The notes under the pieces: model-generated
Seen by the model: only the letters and a program-made list of their open reading frames with translations
Told to the model about the DNA's origin: nothing
The model's database searches: none
Assembly (NCBI RefSeq): GCF_010686705.1
Contig: NZ_JAAGWY010000001.1
Coordinates: 1,240,001 to 1,304,000, forward strand
Source: Leifsonia tongyongensis
GTDB lineage: Bacteria > Actinomycetota > Actinomycetes > Actinomycetales > Microbacteriaceae
DNA length: 64,000 nt
Direction of reading: 5' to 3'
In this document: in pieces, positions 32,668 to 41,528 of the stretch
Position numbering within the stretch: position 1 is the stretch's first letter
Layout: the number at the start of each line of letters is the position of its first letter
Program-made: the position numbers and the translations under genes

Positions 32668-34494
32668 CTACTTCGACGGCCAGGTGGCGCAGTTCAGCGT
32701 TCCCTGAGTGATCGTCGTCGGGCTGACCGCGGGCGTCACCTGAGCCGCAAGGGCGCGCTTGTCGGCATGATCGGCAATCAGGTCGAACGTGATCGTCTGG
32801 GTCTGGCCAGGCATGATCGTCACGCGGTCTTGGGCAGCGGTGTACTCGCCGTCCGTGCCTGTGAGTGGGGCTTCACCGCCGTTGCTGACCTTGATGGCCG
32901 CCACCTTGTACCCATGCGGAGAATAGGCGGTGACCCCGAGACGGATATGACCGTCTGCCACTGTCACATATCTCGGCAGGGTGGCGCCCGCGTCGGCGGC
33001 TGCGGTGTTGGTCAGCTTCACGGTGATGCGAACATCCGTCGGGCCGCCTGCTTTGCAGGTTGCCTGTGACAGGTCGACGTTCTGCTTCAGAAAGTAGGCC
33101 ATTTTGGATGGGGTCATGTCACGGAAGTAGACGCCGAACGCATCCGTCGTTGCGGTGCTCTTCGGTGGCGCCCCGTAGAAGCTGGACTTCTCGATGACGG
33201 CCTGTTCGGCCTTGTTGGAGCTCCACAGAAGGATGCGGTGCTCCTTTGACGCCGTAGCCACGAAGCTCGCAAGTGCCTTGGGGTCGATGCCGCCGTCGAG
33301 GAGCTTGCTCATCACCGAGCCGGCGACTGCCTGGTTGATGAGGTCGACGGTCGCGGCATCATGCTTCTCGTATAGACCGAAGAGGAGGGTCTGAACTGCG
33401 TTCGCGCTCGTCAGCTGGGTTCCATCGATCAGTGGGACCGGTCCGGTAACGGCGAGGAAATGGCTGAGCGCCACCGTGTCCACCGCGATCATGCCATCGA
33501 TCTGAATGCCCTTGGCCTTCATCCACATGGCTTTCGCGATGTCGAAGGTCAGCGGGAACCGGGGGGTCTCGGTGAGGTTCTGCACGAAACGGCCGAGGCT
33601 CGTCGGGTACAGAGCACTCGCGTCCGCAGGCACCGAGATCACCGGGCTGTCAAACATCGGGAACTCGGCCGGTGCGGCAGACGATTGTGCAATCAGCTTG
33701 ATCGCGCCCTTGTCGACGTTCATCACGGCCATCGAACCAGTGGTGCCGCCGGCGGGCATCAGCTCACCGTTGTTCTGGAAAATCAGAAGATAGTTGCGTG
33801 GGCCGTTCGCGCCGAGCACGCCAGGCATGATGGCGAGGACGGAATTCGCCGAGTGAAGCTGAGTGGATGTCGAGGCGAGCATCGTCTGCAGCTTGGTCTT
33901 GGCGGCGACCACCTGGCTGAGCGTCCCGCTCGTGTCGACGCCGTTTACCGCAGTCAACGCCTTGTCGATGGCACTGGATGCGCTGGTGAGGGCAGGAATG
34001 ATCTTCTCGATCGTTGTCACGTCGATGCGCCCGTTGTGTGGTTTCAGGGATTCGAGCGAGAGCGAGCTGCTTACCGTGACCAGGGGATGGACTGCTCCGG
34101 TGACGACCGCATCCGTCTCGTTCGCGAGAATGCGAACCGCGGCCAGGTTGCGACCGAGAACAGGCACGACCTCGGCGAATCGCCAAAGGGGATCGCTCGT
34201 GAGCTCACGCGCGCTCGTGACTTTGGGTTCGAGTTTCGCATAGGTGGCCTTTGCGCCTGCGCCGTTCTGAGCCAGAACCTGAGATTTGAGCGTGCTGATC
34301 AACGGCGTGGAACTCTGAAGGTCCTGCTTTGCCTGCAACGCACGAACGCTTACCCACGATGCGCATGCGACGAGGATGAGGACGAGAGCGATGATAAGCC
34401 AGAACCACCAGCGCGAGTAGAACCGGCTGCGCCGACGTCTGCGGTGCGCGGCGGCATAGCGTCGCGCGATGCGCGAATCGGCTTCAGAAGACAT
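32668..34494 (-). CDS. DUF4012 domain protein
   Basis: About 608 aa with an Arg-rich cytoplasmic N-terminus (RRRRRSRFYSR), one membrane helix (WWFWLIIALVLILVACASWV, about residues 30-50) and a large outer domain. DUF4012 proteins resemble LytR-CpsA-Psr-type proteins in places and occur in Gram-positive polysaccharide loci; a role in attaching or processing the polymer is inferred. NYLLIFQNNGELMPAGGTTGS matches the family core. ATG 34494 chosen; an upstream TTG (34506) is the alternative. First gene of the minus-strand unit DUF4012, glycosyltransferase, polymerase. Confidence 0.85.
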   Translation of the reverse strand: MSSEADSRIARRYAAAHRRRRRSRFYSRWWFWLIIALVLILVACASWVSVRALQAKQDLQSSTPLISTLKSQVLAQNGAGAKATYAKLEPKVTSARELTSDPLWRFAEVVPVLGRNLAAVRILANETDAVVTGAVHPLVTVSSSLSLESLKPHNGRIDVTTIEKIIPALTSASSAIDKALTAVNGVDTSGTLSQVVAAKTKLQTMLASTSTQLHSANSVLAIMPGVLGANGPRNYLLIFQNNGELMPAGGTTGSMAVMNVDKGAIKLIAQSSAAPAEFPMFDSPVISVPADASALYPTSLGRFVQNLTETPRFPLTFDIAKAMWMKAKGIQIDGMIAVDTVALSHFLAVTGPVPLIDGTQLTSANAVQTLLFGLYEKHDAATVDLINQAVAGSVMSKLLDGGIDPKALASFVATASKEHRILLWSSNKAEQAVIEKSSFYGAPPKSTATTDAFGVYFRDMTPSKMAYFLKQNVDLSQATCKAGGPTDVRITVKLTNTAAADAGATLPRYVTVADGHIRLGVTAYSPHGYKVAAIKVSNGGEAPLTGTDGEYTAAQDRVTIMPGQTQTITFDLIADHADKRALAAQVTPAVSPTTITQGTLNCATWPSK

Positions 34495-34632
34495 TCGACC
34501 ATTCAATCAGAGGGAAGCTGAACCGCCGCTGTTGGCGGGTGTCCCCCATTTGGCCAGAATGCCATTTTGGTAAGGTTCCTAAGGCAGCGGGCCAGCTCGG
34601 CACGTACTCGCCGGTCAAGAGGTCAGGAAAAA

Positions 34633-35901
34633 ATGGAGAGTTCCGCGCCCAAAGCAGTCGTCGTCGGCCAGGGTTACGTCGGGCTTCCCGTCGCGATGCG
34701 CGCGGTCGAGGTCGGGTATGACGTCATAGGTGTCGACTTGGACACCGTCCGCATCGCGAGCTTGCAGGATGGCGTCTCATATGTCGACGACATCTCCGCA
34801 GATGTGTTGAGGGATGCGCTGGCCGGCGGAAGGTACCTGCCCACGGCGGACTACGAGCACACCGCTGATTTCGATTTCGCCGTGATCACCGTACCAACGC
34901 CGCTCCGGGAGAGTCTCCCCGACTTGACGTTCATCGAGGAGTCATCGCGATCGCTAGCGAAGAAATTGAAGCGCGGCGCGACAGTCGTGCTCGAGTCGAC
35001 GACTTACCCTGGCACGACTGAAGAGCTGATGGTGCCTATCCTCGAGGAAGGATCAGGACTCACGGCAGGCGTCGACTTCTTCGTCGGCTACAGCCCAGAG
35101 CGAATCGACCCGGGCAACCGCACGTGGAACTTCGTGACCACCCCGAAGGTCGTATCCGGTATCGACGCTGCCTCACTTGAAAAGGTTCAGGGATTCTACG
35201 ACGACCTCGTCGAGCGGACCGTCCCGGTCAGTTCGCCGAAAGAGGCAGAGCTGACCAAGCTTCTCGAAAACACCTTCCGCCACGTAAACATAGCTCTGGT
35301 GAACGAGCTGGCGATCTTTGCCAACCAGCTCGGGGTGAATGTCTGGGAATCGATCGAGGCAGCATCGACCAAGCCCTTCGGGTTCATGAAATTCACTCCC
35401 GGTCCAGGAGTCGGTGGACATTGCCTTCCTGTGGACCCGAGCTATCTCTCTTGGCAGGTCCGCCGCAAGCTCGGACAGAACTTCCGGTTCGTCGAGTTGG
35501 CGAACGATGTGAATGACCACATGCCTGACTATGTGGTGCAGCGACTCATGGCGATGTTGAACGGCGAAAAGCGTGCACTCAATGGTTCACGCATTGCCTT
35601 GATCGGACTGTCCTACAAGCGGAACTCTGGCGACATTCGCGAATCCCCTGCGTTGCGATTGATCGAATTGCTCGACGAGTACGGAGCAACTCTCACCGCG
35701 GTGGACGGCCATGTCGAACCCAACCGTTGGCCGGCGAAAGTCAGCCGAGCCGATGATGTCGCGGCTGCGATCGACGGGGCGGATGCCGCCATTCTCGTTA
35801 CTGACCACGATGATCTTGACTTGACGAGCCTCGGGACGGCGATCCTGCCGGTCCTGGACACCAAGAACCGCCTTCGAGGTCCGAAAGTCGTTCGGCTCTG
35901 A
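34633..35901 (+). CDS. UDP-N-acetylhexosamine 6-dehydrogenase (WecC/WbpA-like)
   Basis: NAD-dependent oxidation of a UDP-sugar C6 alcohol to a uronic acid. The Rossmann motif is VVGQGYVGLPVA (residues 10-21), and the catalytic Cys 264 lies in GPGVGGHCLPVDPSYL. The GGHC(L/I)PVDP form is typical of UDP-GlcNAc/ManNAc dehydrogenases rather than UDP-glucose dehydrogenase. It predicts a hexosaminuronic acid in the polymer. ATG 34633 with AGGA upstream; the earlier frame start at 34567 is unlikely. It is divergent from DUF4012 and its stop abuts the stop of the GT4 gene at 35902. Confidence 0.9.
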   Translation: MESSAPKAVVVGQGYVGLPVAMRAVEVGYDVIGVDLDTVRIASLQDGVSYVDDISADVLRDALAGGRYLPTADYEHTADFDFAVITVPTPLRESLPDLTFIEESSRSLAKKLKRGATVVLESTTYPGTTEELMVPILEEGSGLTAGVDFFVGYSPERIDPGNRTWNFVTTPKVVSGIDAASLEKVQGFYDDLVERTVPVSSPKEAELTKLLENTFRHVNIALVNELAIFANQLGVNVWESIEAASTKPFGFMKFTPGPGVGGHCLPVDPSYLSWQVRRKLGQNFRFVELANDVNDHMPDYVVQRLMAMLNGEKRALNGSRIALIGLSYKRNSGDIRESPALRLIELLDEYGATLTAVDGHVEPNRWPAKVSRADDVAAAIDGADAAILVTDHDDLDLTSLGTAILPVLDTKNRLRGPKVVRL

Positions 35902-37068
35902 TCACTCGCCCGTTGTCGCCAGGCGCGACGCAAGGAGTTCCAGTACGTGGGGATCACCCGGCTGAGCGCGCCATTTTGCAAAAGCCTCGCCAGCCCGTTC
36001 ACGCGCGATGAGGCGTTCTGCCGGCGATAGTGAGGCGTAGTCGTCGAGGGCGGCAGCCCATACCTCACCGGATCGATCGAGAACCCATCCGCCGCCATCT
36101 TCCAGAAGAGCGTTCCACGGCGTGTGAGGGCTGCACATGACCGGACAAGAGGCCGACAACGACTCGGCAATCACATGTCCGAAGTTCTCACCCGCTGTCG
36201 GCATCAGCAGCACTTCGTAGCCCGAAAGTGTCGAGCGGATGTCTGCCGGGTCGAGCATCCCGAGCAGGCGAACCGACGCGTTCTCCGGGAGCTCGCTTAT
36301 CAGTCGGCGGCAGAACTCGACGTATTGCGGATCTTCGGTCGGCCCGTAGACGTCGAGCTCGATTGTCGACTCCACCTGCGAGAGGGCTTCTAATGCGATA
36401 TGCAGACCTTTGTGCTCCACCAGGCGACCCAGAAAGGCTGCCCGAAGCCCAGGTGCGGCTCCAGAAGTGATTCTTGGCGACAGAGCGGTTTGAGGAAGAA
36501 GTGTCTCGTTCTGTCTAATAAGGATCGTTGATTGACCGCCCCATAGCCGACGGATGTCGTCCGCCTCAAATTCCGACGACGCGTGCCAGTACAGACCGCG
36601 ATGGAGGCCGAGCGCTCTGTAGACGCTGAGGAAAGTTCTCTTCTTGAGCGAACGTCGACCCAGTGCGTTCAACCCGAACTCGCCTCGGGGTGCGAGAAGT
36701 CTGACGGTGCGACCCCAATACCTGACACGCCAAAGTAGTTGCGGCAGGATTGAGAACTTGAAGTCGAAGAAGCCGTTGAGATACAGCACTTCGGGGTGAC
36801 GGGATTTCAGGGCCCGGTAGCCGCGAAACAGCCCTCTGATCGAAGTGGCCGACGCGTAGTAGACGCTCGCATCATGATGTTTCAGCCACTGGTCGCTCCT
36901 AACGGGCAAGCGGTCCCTTGAGCCGAGATCGTGGTCTGACGTGAGCACGCTCAGCGGGAAGCCGCTCGGGGCCGCCTCGACTAACGCCTCCAGGGTTCGA
37001 ATGGGTCCTCCGCCGAGCTTTGCCGGCGGAAAGAGGGGGGCGAAAAGGGCGACAACTTGCGACTTCAT
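35902..37068 (-). CDS. GT4-family glycosyltransferase
   Basis: A 388-residue GT-B enzyme. The N-terminus VVALFAPLFPPAKLGGGPIRTLEAL has the flexible Gly loop. The donor domain contains RAAFLGRLVEHKGLHIALEAL and the E-x7-E-like motif MPTAGENFGHVIAESLSASCPV. No membrane segment. Last gene of the long minus-strand operon, 55 nt after the CapG gene. It likely adds one of the later sugars of the repeat; donor unknown. Confidence 0.88.
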   Translation of the reverse strand: MKSQVVALFAPLFPPAKLGGGPIRTLEALVEAAPSGFPLSVLTSDHDLGSRDRLPVRSDQWLKHHDASVYYASATSIRGLFRGYRALKSRHPEVLYLNGFFDFKFSILPQLLWRVRYWGRTVRLLAPRGEFGLNALGRRSLKKRTFLSVYRALGLHRGLYWHASSEFEADDIRRLWGGQSTILIRQNETLLPQTALSPRITSGAAPGLRAAFLGRLVEHKGLHIALEALSQVESTIELDVYGPTEDPQYVEFCRRLISELPENASVRLLGMLDPADIRSTLSGYEVLLMPTAGENFGHVIAESLSASCPVMCSPHTPWNALLEDGGGWVLDRSGEVWAAALDDYASLSPAERLIARERAGEAFAKWRAQPGDPHVLELLASRLATTGE

Positions 37069-37123
37069 CGGACGCCTAGTCGGTCCAGGCCCGCATTTGC
37101 TCGCGCGTTAGTTGTGCGTGGGT

Positions 37124-38257
37124 TCACCCTCGGATCCCTGCCCGTTCATGGTGACGAGTTGCCGTCGACATGATGAAGGAGACAGTTCGCCATGCGGTGT
37201 CGTCGATCTGATACTCCGCGGGGATGTCGGGAATCGAAGCCAGCTCGCGGCGGGCGAGAACAAGCTTCACACCAGCCAACATGTCCGAGCCGCGCACACC
37301 GACGGTCAGGATCGATCCGGTGTCCAGCGCCTCGGGCCGCTCGATCGAGTCGCGCAGTGTGACGGCGGGGAAGCCCAGGATGCTCGACTCCTCGCTGATC
37401 GTCCCGCTGTCGGAGAGCACCAGCTTCGCCGACTGCTGCAGTTTCACGTAGTCGTTGAAGCCGAAGGGCGGGTGGAACAGCAGTTTTGATTTCAGGTCGT
37501 CCGGTTGGGCTTCCAGGCGCTTGCGAGTTCTTGGGTGCGTCGACACCAGAACGGGCACGCCATACTCGTCGGCGAGCAGGCCTAGGCCCCCCAACACCGA
37601 GGCAAGGCGCGCGGGGTTGTCCACGTTCTCTTCGCGGTGCAGGCTCACGAGGAAGAACTCACCCTCAGCCAGCCCCTGACGCTGAACGACGTCGCTCGCC
37701 GCGATCGCCGACGCATTTGCTTCGAGCACCTCGCGCATAGGCGAACCGGTCAGGAGGATGCGTGACGGGTGGATGCCCTCGGCGAGCAGGTTGCGTCGGG
37801 CGTGCTCGGTGTAGACGAGGTTGTAATCAGCCACATGGTCGACCATGCGACGGTTGACCTCTTCGGGCACGTTCTCGTCGAAGCAGCGGTTGCCCGCCTC
37901 CATGTGGTAGACGGGAATCTTCATCCGTCGCGCCATTAGGGCCGAGATGCAGCTGTTGGTGTCTCCGAGCACAAGCATCGCATCCGGTCGCTCCTCGGCG
38001 AGCACAGCCTCGACCTTGGTAAGGACCGAGCCGAGCACGGCGCCGAGCGAGCTCGTGTCCGCACTGAGAAAGTGGTTCGGCCGGCGCAGGCCGAGATCTT
38101 CGAAGAAGACCTCGTTGAGCTCGTAGTCGTAGTTCTGGCCGGTGTGCACGAGCACGTGGTCGGTGAGCCGATCGAGAAGCTTGATCGTCGCGGCCAGTCG
38201 GATGATCTCCGGTCGTGTGCCGACGACGGTGAGCACCTTCAAACGCTTGTTGGTCAT
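37124..38257 (-). CDS. capG: UDP-HexNAc 2-epimerase of the CapG/WbjD type
   Basis: Third enzyme of UDP-N-acetyl-L-fucosamine synthesis: 2-epimerisation of UDP-N-acetyl-L-pneumosamine/talosamine-type intermediates. KVLTVVGTRPEIIRLAATIKLLD opens the fold. VHTGQNYDYELNEVFF, VLGDTNSCISALMARR and HMEAGNRCFDENVPEEVNRRMVDH follow and match CapG more closely than WecB. 377 aa. ATG 38257 overlaps the CapF stop by 4 bp. The gene completes a CapE-CapF-CapG set in order. Confidence 0.88.
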   Translation of the reverse strand: MTNKRLKVLTVVGTRPEIIRLAATIKLLDRLTDHVLVHTGQNYDYELNEVFFEDLGLRRPNHFLSADTSSLGAVLGSVLTKVEAVLAEERPDAMLVLGDTNSCISALMARRMKIPVYHMEAGNRCFDENVPEEVNRRMVDHVADYNLVYTEHARRNLLAEGIHPSRILLTGSPMREVLEANASAIAASDVVQRQGLAEGEFFLVSLHREENVDNPARLASVLGGLGLLADEYGVPVLVSTHPRTRKRLEAQPDDLKSKLLFHPPFGFNDYVKLQQSAKLVLSDSGTISEESSILGFPAVTLRDSIERPEALDTGSILTVGVRGSDMLAGVKLVLARRELASIPDIPAEYQIDDTAWRTVSFIMSTATRHHERAGIRG

Positions 38258-39351
38258 ACTGGCTCCGCAATCGTGTCTGGGCGCTCGGGATCGAACAGCT
38301 CGTTCGACCAGAAAGATGTGTACAGGTCTGCTTCGCCGACGTTCGTGATGTTGTGTGCCCACATCGTCGGCATGTCGATGCTCGCAGGGGACTCGCCGAC
38401 CACACGAAACTCGTGGACTTGCGTCGAGAACAACTTGCGCAGCTTGATGGTCGCCTCGCCCGACAGAACGGTGAACCGCTCGACTTTACGGCGGTGATAG
38501 TGGTCGCCGCGAGTTACCCCGCTGACCGTGGTCGAGAACGAGCTCTGGCCGGCACCGCCCTGGGAACGGACGATCTCGAAGAACGACCCGCGGTTGTCCG
38601 CGTGACGCTGCAGCGAAATCGGCGTTCCCTCGGGGAAAGCTGCTGCACGGTAGGTGTTGAAAAGGTCACGCTCGAACGGGTGCGCAATGTCGGGGATCTC
38701 GCCACCGCGCGAATACACGCTCGCGATGTCGCCGAGCCTTGCGAGGAGGCCGGTCACCGTCTCGCGTTCCTCCAGATCGGAGAGCTGATCGGCCTCGACG
38801 AACCCGAGGAGGGCATCCGCTGCGTTCTGCGCGTGCAGGAGCGACAGCTCGCGGTCTTGGTCGATCACCGGACGCCCGCCGGTGGCCAGCAGGTGGCTGA
38901 ACGTGGCGACGACCGAATTGTAGAAGGGGCGGCCGTGCTCGCCGAACAGGTTCGGCAGGCGCAGGTCCACGAAGGTCGCGCCCACACGTTCGGCAGCGCT
39001 GCGCAGGATGTCGGCCGCCACTCGCTTCGCGGTGCCGTATGCGCTGTCATTGTCGGCCTGGATCGAGTTGGCGAATACGACGACGGACGGTGCTGGTGCC
39101 GCCTGCTCAAGAGCGCTCGCGAGCTGCTCGGCGAAGCGGACGTTCCCACCGACCACTTCTTCGTCCGACGCGCGATTAACGCCGGCGACGTGGATGAGGC
39201 GGTCGGTCCCAGAGATGGCCCCAGTTGCAGCGGCAAGGTTGAAGCCGTCTCCGACAGCGATGGTCGTAACCGGGATTCCCTGCGCGTGAGCGGCGCAGCG
39301 GGTATGCCACCCGAGGAATCCGTTCGCTCCGGTCAGTGAAACGCTGGTCAC
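38254..39351 (-). CDS. capF: CapF/WbjC-type bifunctional UDP-sugar reductase
   Basis: Two domains. Residues 1-240 form an SDR (SLTGANGFLGWHT; AYGTAKR with the catalytic Tyr-Lys), and residues 245-365 form a cupin whose metal site is RGDHYHRRKVERF with MPTMWAHNITNVG. In CapF the cupin does a C3 epimerisation and the SDR an NADPH reduction on the way to UDP-L-FucNAc. 365 aa is normal for the family. GTG 39351 overlaps the CapE stop by 4 bp, and its stop overlaps the CapG start. All key motifs look intact. Confidence 0.9.
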   Translation of the reverse strand: MTSVSLTGANGFLGWHTRCAAHAQGIPVTTIAVGDGFNLAAATGAISGTDRLIHVAGVNRASDEEVVGGNVRFAEQLASALEQAAPAPSVVVFANSIQADNDSAYGTAKRVAADILRSAAERVGATFVDLRLPNLFGEHGRPFYNSVVATFSHLLATGGRPVIDQDRELSLLHAQNAADALLGFVEADQLSDLEERETVTGLLARLGDIASVYSRGGEIPDIAHPFERDLFNTYRAAAFPEGTPISLQRHADNRGSFFEIVRSQGGAGQSSFSTTVSGVTRGDHYHRRKVERFTVLSGEATIKLRKLFSTQVHEFRVVGESPASIDMPTMWAHNITNVGEADLYTSFWSNELFDPERPDTIAEPV

Positions 39352-40403
39352 ACGGCATCCGATCGCTCAGGCGTCAGGCCGGCCGCGAAGAGCTCCTCCT
39401 GGACTTCGGGCAGACCCAGCAGCATGTCTTCGACCTCGCCGACCGACAGGCGCACAGTGGTGTGGGAGTCGTAGTCGCTGTACTCGGTCTGCTTCGTATC
39501 GCCTTCTTCGACGTAGACACTGTAGTTGAGGTCGCGCTTGTCGGCCGTGATACGGAAGTACTCTCCCATGTCAGTTGCCCGTGAAAGCTCCTCGCGGCTC
39601 GCCAGAACTTCGGACACCTTTTCTGCATGGCGCGTGCCGATCACGTTGATGTCGGCCTTCACGCGGAACAGGTTCGACAGGGCCTGGGCGAGATCGCCGA
39701 TAGTGCATGACGGAGCCTTGCGGATGAAGAGGTCGCCCTGCTCGGCGTTGACGAAGGCGAATTCGACGAGGTCGACCGAATCTTCGAGCGACATCATGAA
39801 CCGCGTCATCGCCGGGTTGGTGACGGTCAGACGCCCGCCGGCCCGGAGCTGCCGGATGAACAGCGGGATGACCGACCCGCGGGAGTACATGACGTTGCCG
39901 TAGCGAACGCACGACACGACGGTCTCAGCATGAGGGTTGTTCAGGCCATGCGACTGCGCGACCTTCTCCATCATGGCTTTTGTCATTCCCATGGCGTTGA
40001 CCGGGTAGACCGCTTTGTCAGTGCTGAGGCACACCAGTGACTTGACGCCCGAGGCCTCGGCCGCCCTGACGACGTTCTCGCTGCCGATGACATTCGTCTT
40101 GACGGCTTCCATCGGGAAGAACTCGCACGACGGCACCTGCTTCAGTGCCGCAGCGTGGAAGACGTAGTCGACGTCCTTCGAGGCACGCTCGACGCTCAGG
40201 TAGTCGCGCACGTCGCCGACGTAGAAGCGGACGCGCGAGTCGCCGAGCTCGTGGCGCATCAGATCCTGTTTGGCTTCGTCACGGCTGAGGATCCGGATCT
40301 CGGCGACATCGCGCGTGAGGAGTTTGCGCGCGACAGTGTGACCGAACGAACCGGTACCGCCGGTGATCAGGATTCGCTTGCCTGCGTAGTCCGTCGTAGT
40401 CAT
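39348..40403 (-). CDS. capE: CapE/WbjB-type UDP-GlcNAc 4,6-dehydratase/5-epimerase
   Basis: First enzyme of UDP-L-FucNAc synthesis. ILITGGTGSFGHTVARKLL is the NAD-binding loop. The catalytic region reads STDKAVYPVNAMGMTKAMMEK; the Met-containing active site with Lys (MGMTK) is typical of CapE and FlaA1. VRYGNVMYSRGSVIPLF and the acidic C-terminus are also as in CapE. 351 aa. ATG 40403 has GGAGAAGGA upstream. Overlaps CapF by 4 bp. Confidence 0.91.
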   Translation of the reverse strand: MTTTDYAGKRILITGGTGSFGHTVARKLLTRDVAEIRILSRDEAKQDLMRHELGDSRVRFYVGDVRDYLSVERASKDVDYVFHAAALKQVPSCEFFPMEAVKTNVIGSENVVRAAEASGVKSLVCLSTDKAVYPVNAMGMTKAMMEKVAQSHGLNNPHAETVVSCVRYGNVMYSRGSVIPLFIRQLRAGGRLTVTNPAMTRFMMSLEDSVDLVEFAFVNAEQGDLFIRKAPSCTIGDLAQALSNLFRVKADINVIGTRHAEKVSEVLASREELSRATDMGEYFRITADKRDLNYSVYVEEGDTKQTEYSDYDSHTTVRLSVGEVEDMLLGLPEVQEELFAAGLTPERSDAV

Positions 40404-40463
40404 TCCTTCTCCATGCTTGTTGCGTGATTCATCTGGTTCAGTTCGTGGGGCGCCATCGAGCGC

Positions 40464-41528
40464 TCATGCCCGGTATTCCGGGAAGAAACCTTGGCGAAGA
40501 GGCTCCGCCTGTTCGGCCTGGCGATGCTCAACGAGCCTACGGTAGGAGTCCGGATCGATGATCCGCATACCGACGGCGAAGGGGCGGATCCCGTTCGGGG
40601 CGAACGCCCGCTTGTACCTGAAGATCCCGTCTCCGGCCTCGTAGCCGCCACCGAGAACGAACCAGCGCCGACCGCTCTCTGCCAACCAGCGCATGACTTC
40701 GTACTTCAGCAGGTCGTTCGGTCGTACGGCGAAGGCGTGGTCGAGCGTTCCGCCGAGGAACGAATACCCGCTCTCCTGCGACAGCAACACCAACTCGGTC
40801 GAGATGACCGCGCCGTCGAGTAACGCGTGGAAGTAGGCGAATTGACCGGGCATTTCGCGGTGGATCGCTTCGAAGAACTCCCGCTGGAAGTAGTACCCGC
40901 CATCCGCACCGCGCCGATCCATCGTGGCTTCGTAGATCGCGATGAACTCGTCGAACCGGCTCCCGGTCGTGTCGACCTCGACGACTACCCCCGAGCGCTG
41001 CGCCTTCTTGACGTTCTTGCGCACCTTCTGGTCGAAACTCATCCACAGCGCGTCCGGCTCGAGCCCGAGATCGCACACGACGTTGTCTTGTCTCACCTCG
41101 ACGGTTCCCGGGTAGGACAGCAGGGATTCGTCAAGCACACTGAGGCGGAGGAATTCCGAAACGACGCCTTGCCGCTCGGACCACTCGGTGAACGCCCCCC
41201 AGAAGTCCCCGGAAAGCGACTGGTCGTCAGTGACGTTCCATGCGTAGGCGCCTCCGTAGCCGTACGGTGTCACGATGTCCGTGAGAGCCGTGTCGTCCTC
41301 GTCGACCCCTGACAGGCGTACGTCACGCAGGATGAACGGGAAGAGTACAGACCCGGTCGGCGACTCCCACACGGCGCAATATGGACGCCCCACGCCTTCC
41401 GCGAAGAGCGACACATACGACGGATGGGCGTGAACCTCCCGTTGGGGCCAGCTCTCCCAGAGTCGCAGCCAGTCGGGACGTTCGGACGGTTTCGTCGCAT
41501 CCAGTACACGAAGGGATGCCGTGGTCAC
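40464..41528 (-). CDS. FemAB/GNAT-like acyl- or aminoacyltransferase
   Basis: A 354-residue protein with a doubled GNAT fold of the FemAB/Acetyltransf_6 type. QKVRKNVKKAQRSGVVVEV and FDEFIAIYEATMDRRGADGGYYF are typical of FemAB-like enzymes, followed by GYSFLGGTLDHAFAVRPNDLLKYEVMRWL. Such enzymes attach amino acids or acyl groups to amines, including amino sugars in polysaccharides. GTG 41528 overlaps the upstream aminotransferase stop by 4 bp, so the two may work on the same sugar. Acyl donor unknown. Confidence 0.78.
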   Translation of the reverse strand: MTTASLRVLDATKPSERPDWLRLWESWPQREVHAHPSYVSLFAEGVGRPYCAVWESPTGSVLFPFILRDVRLSGVDEDDTALTDIVTPYGYGGAYAWNVTDDQSLSGDFWGAFTEWSERQGVVSEFLRLSVLDESLLSYPGTVEVRQDNVVCDLGLEPDALWMSFDQKVRKNVKKAQRSGVVVEVDTTGSRFDEFIAIYEATMDRRGADGGYYFQREFFEAIHREMPGQFAYFHALLDGAVISTELVLLSQESGYSFLGGTLDHAFAVRPNDLLKYEVMRWLAESGRRWFVLGGGYEAGDGIFRYKRAFAPNGIRPFAVGMRIIDPDSYRRLVEHRQAEQAEPLRQGFFPEYRA

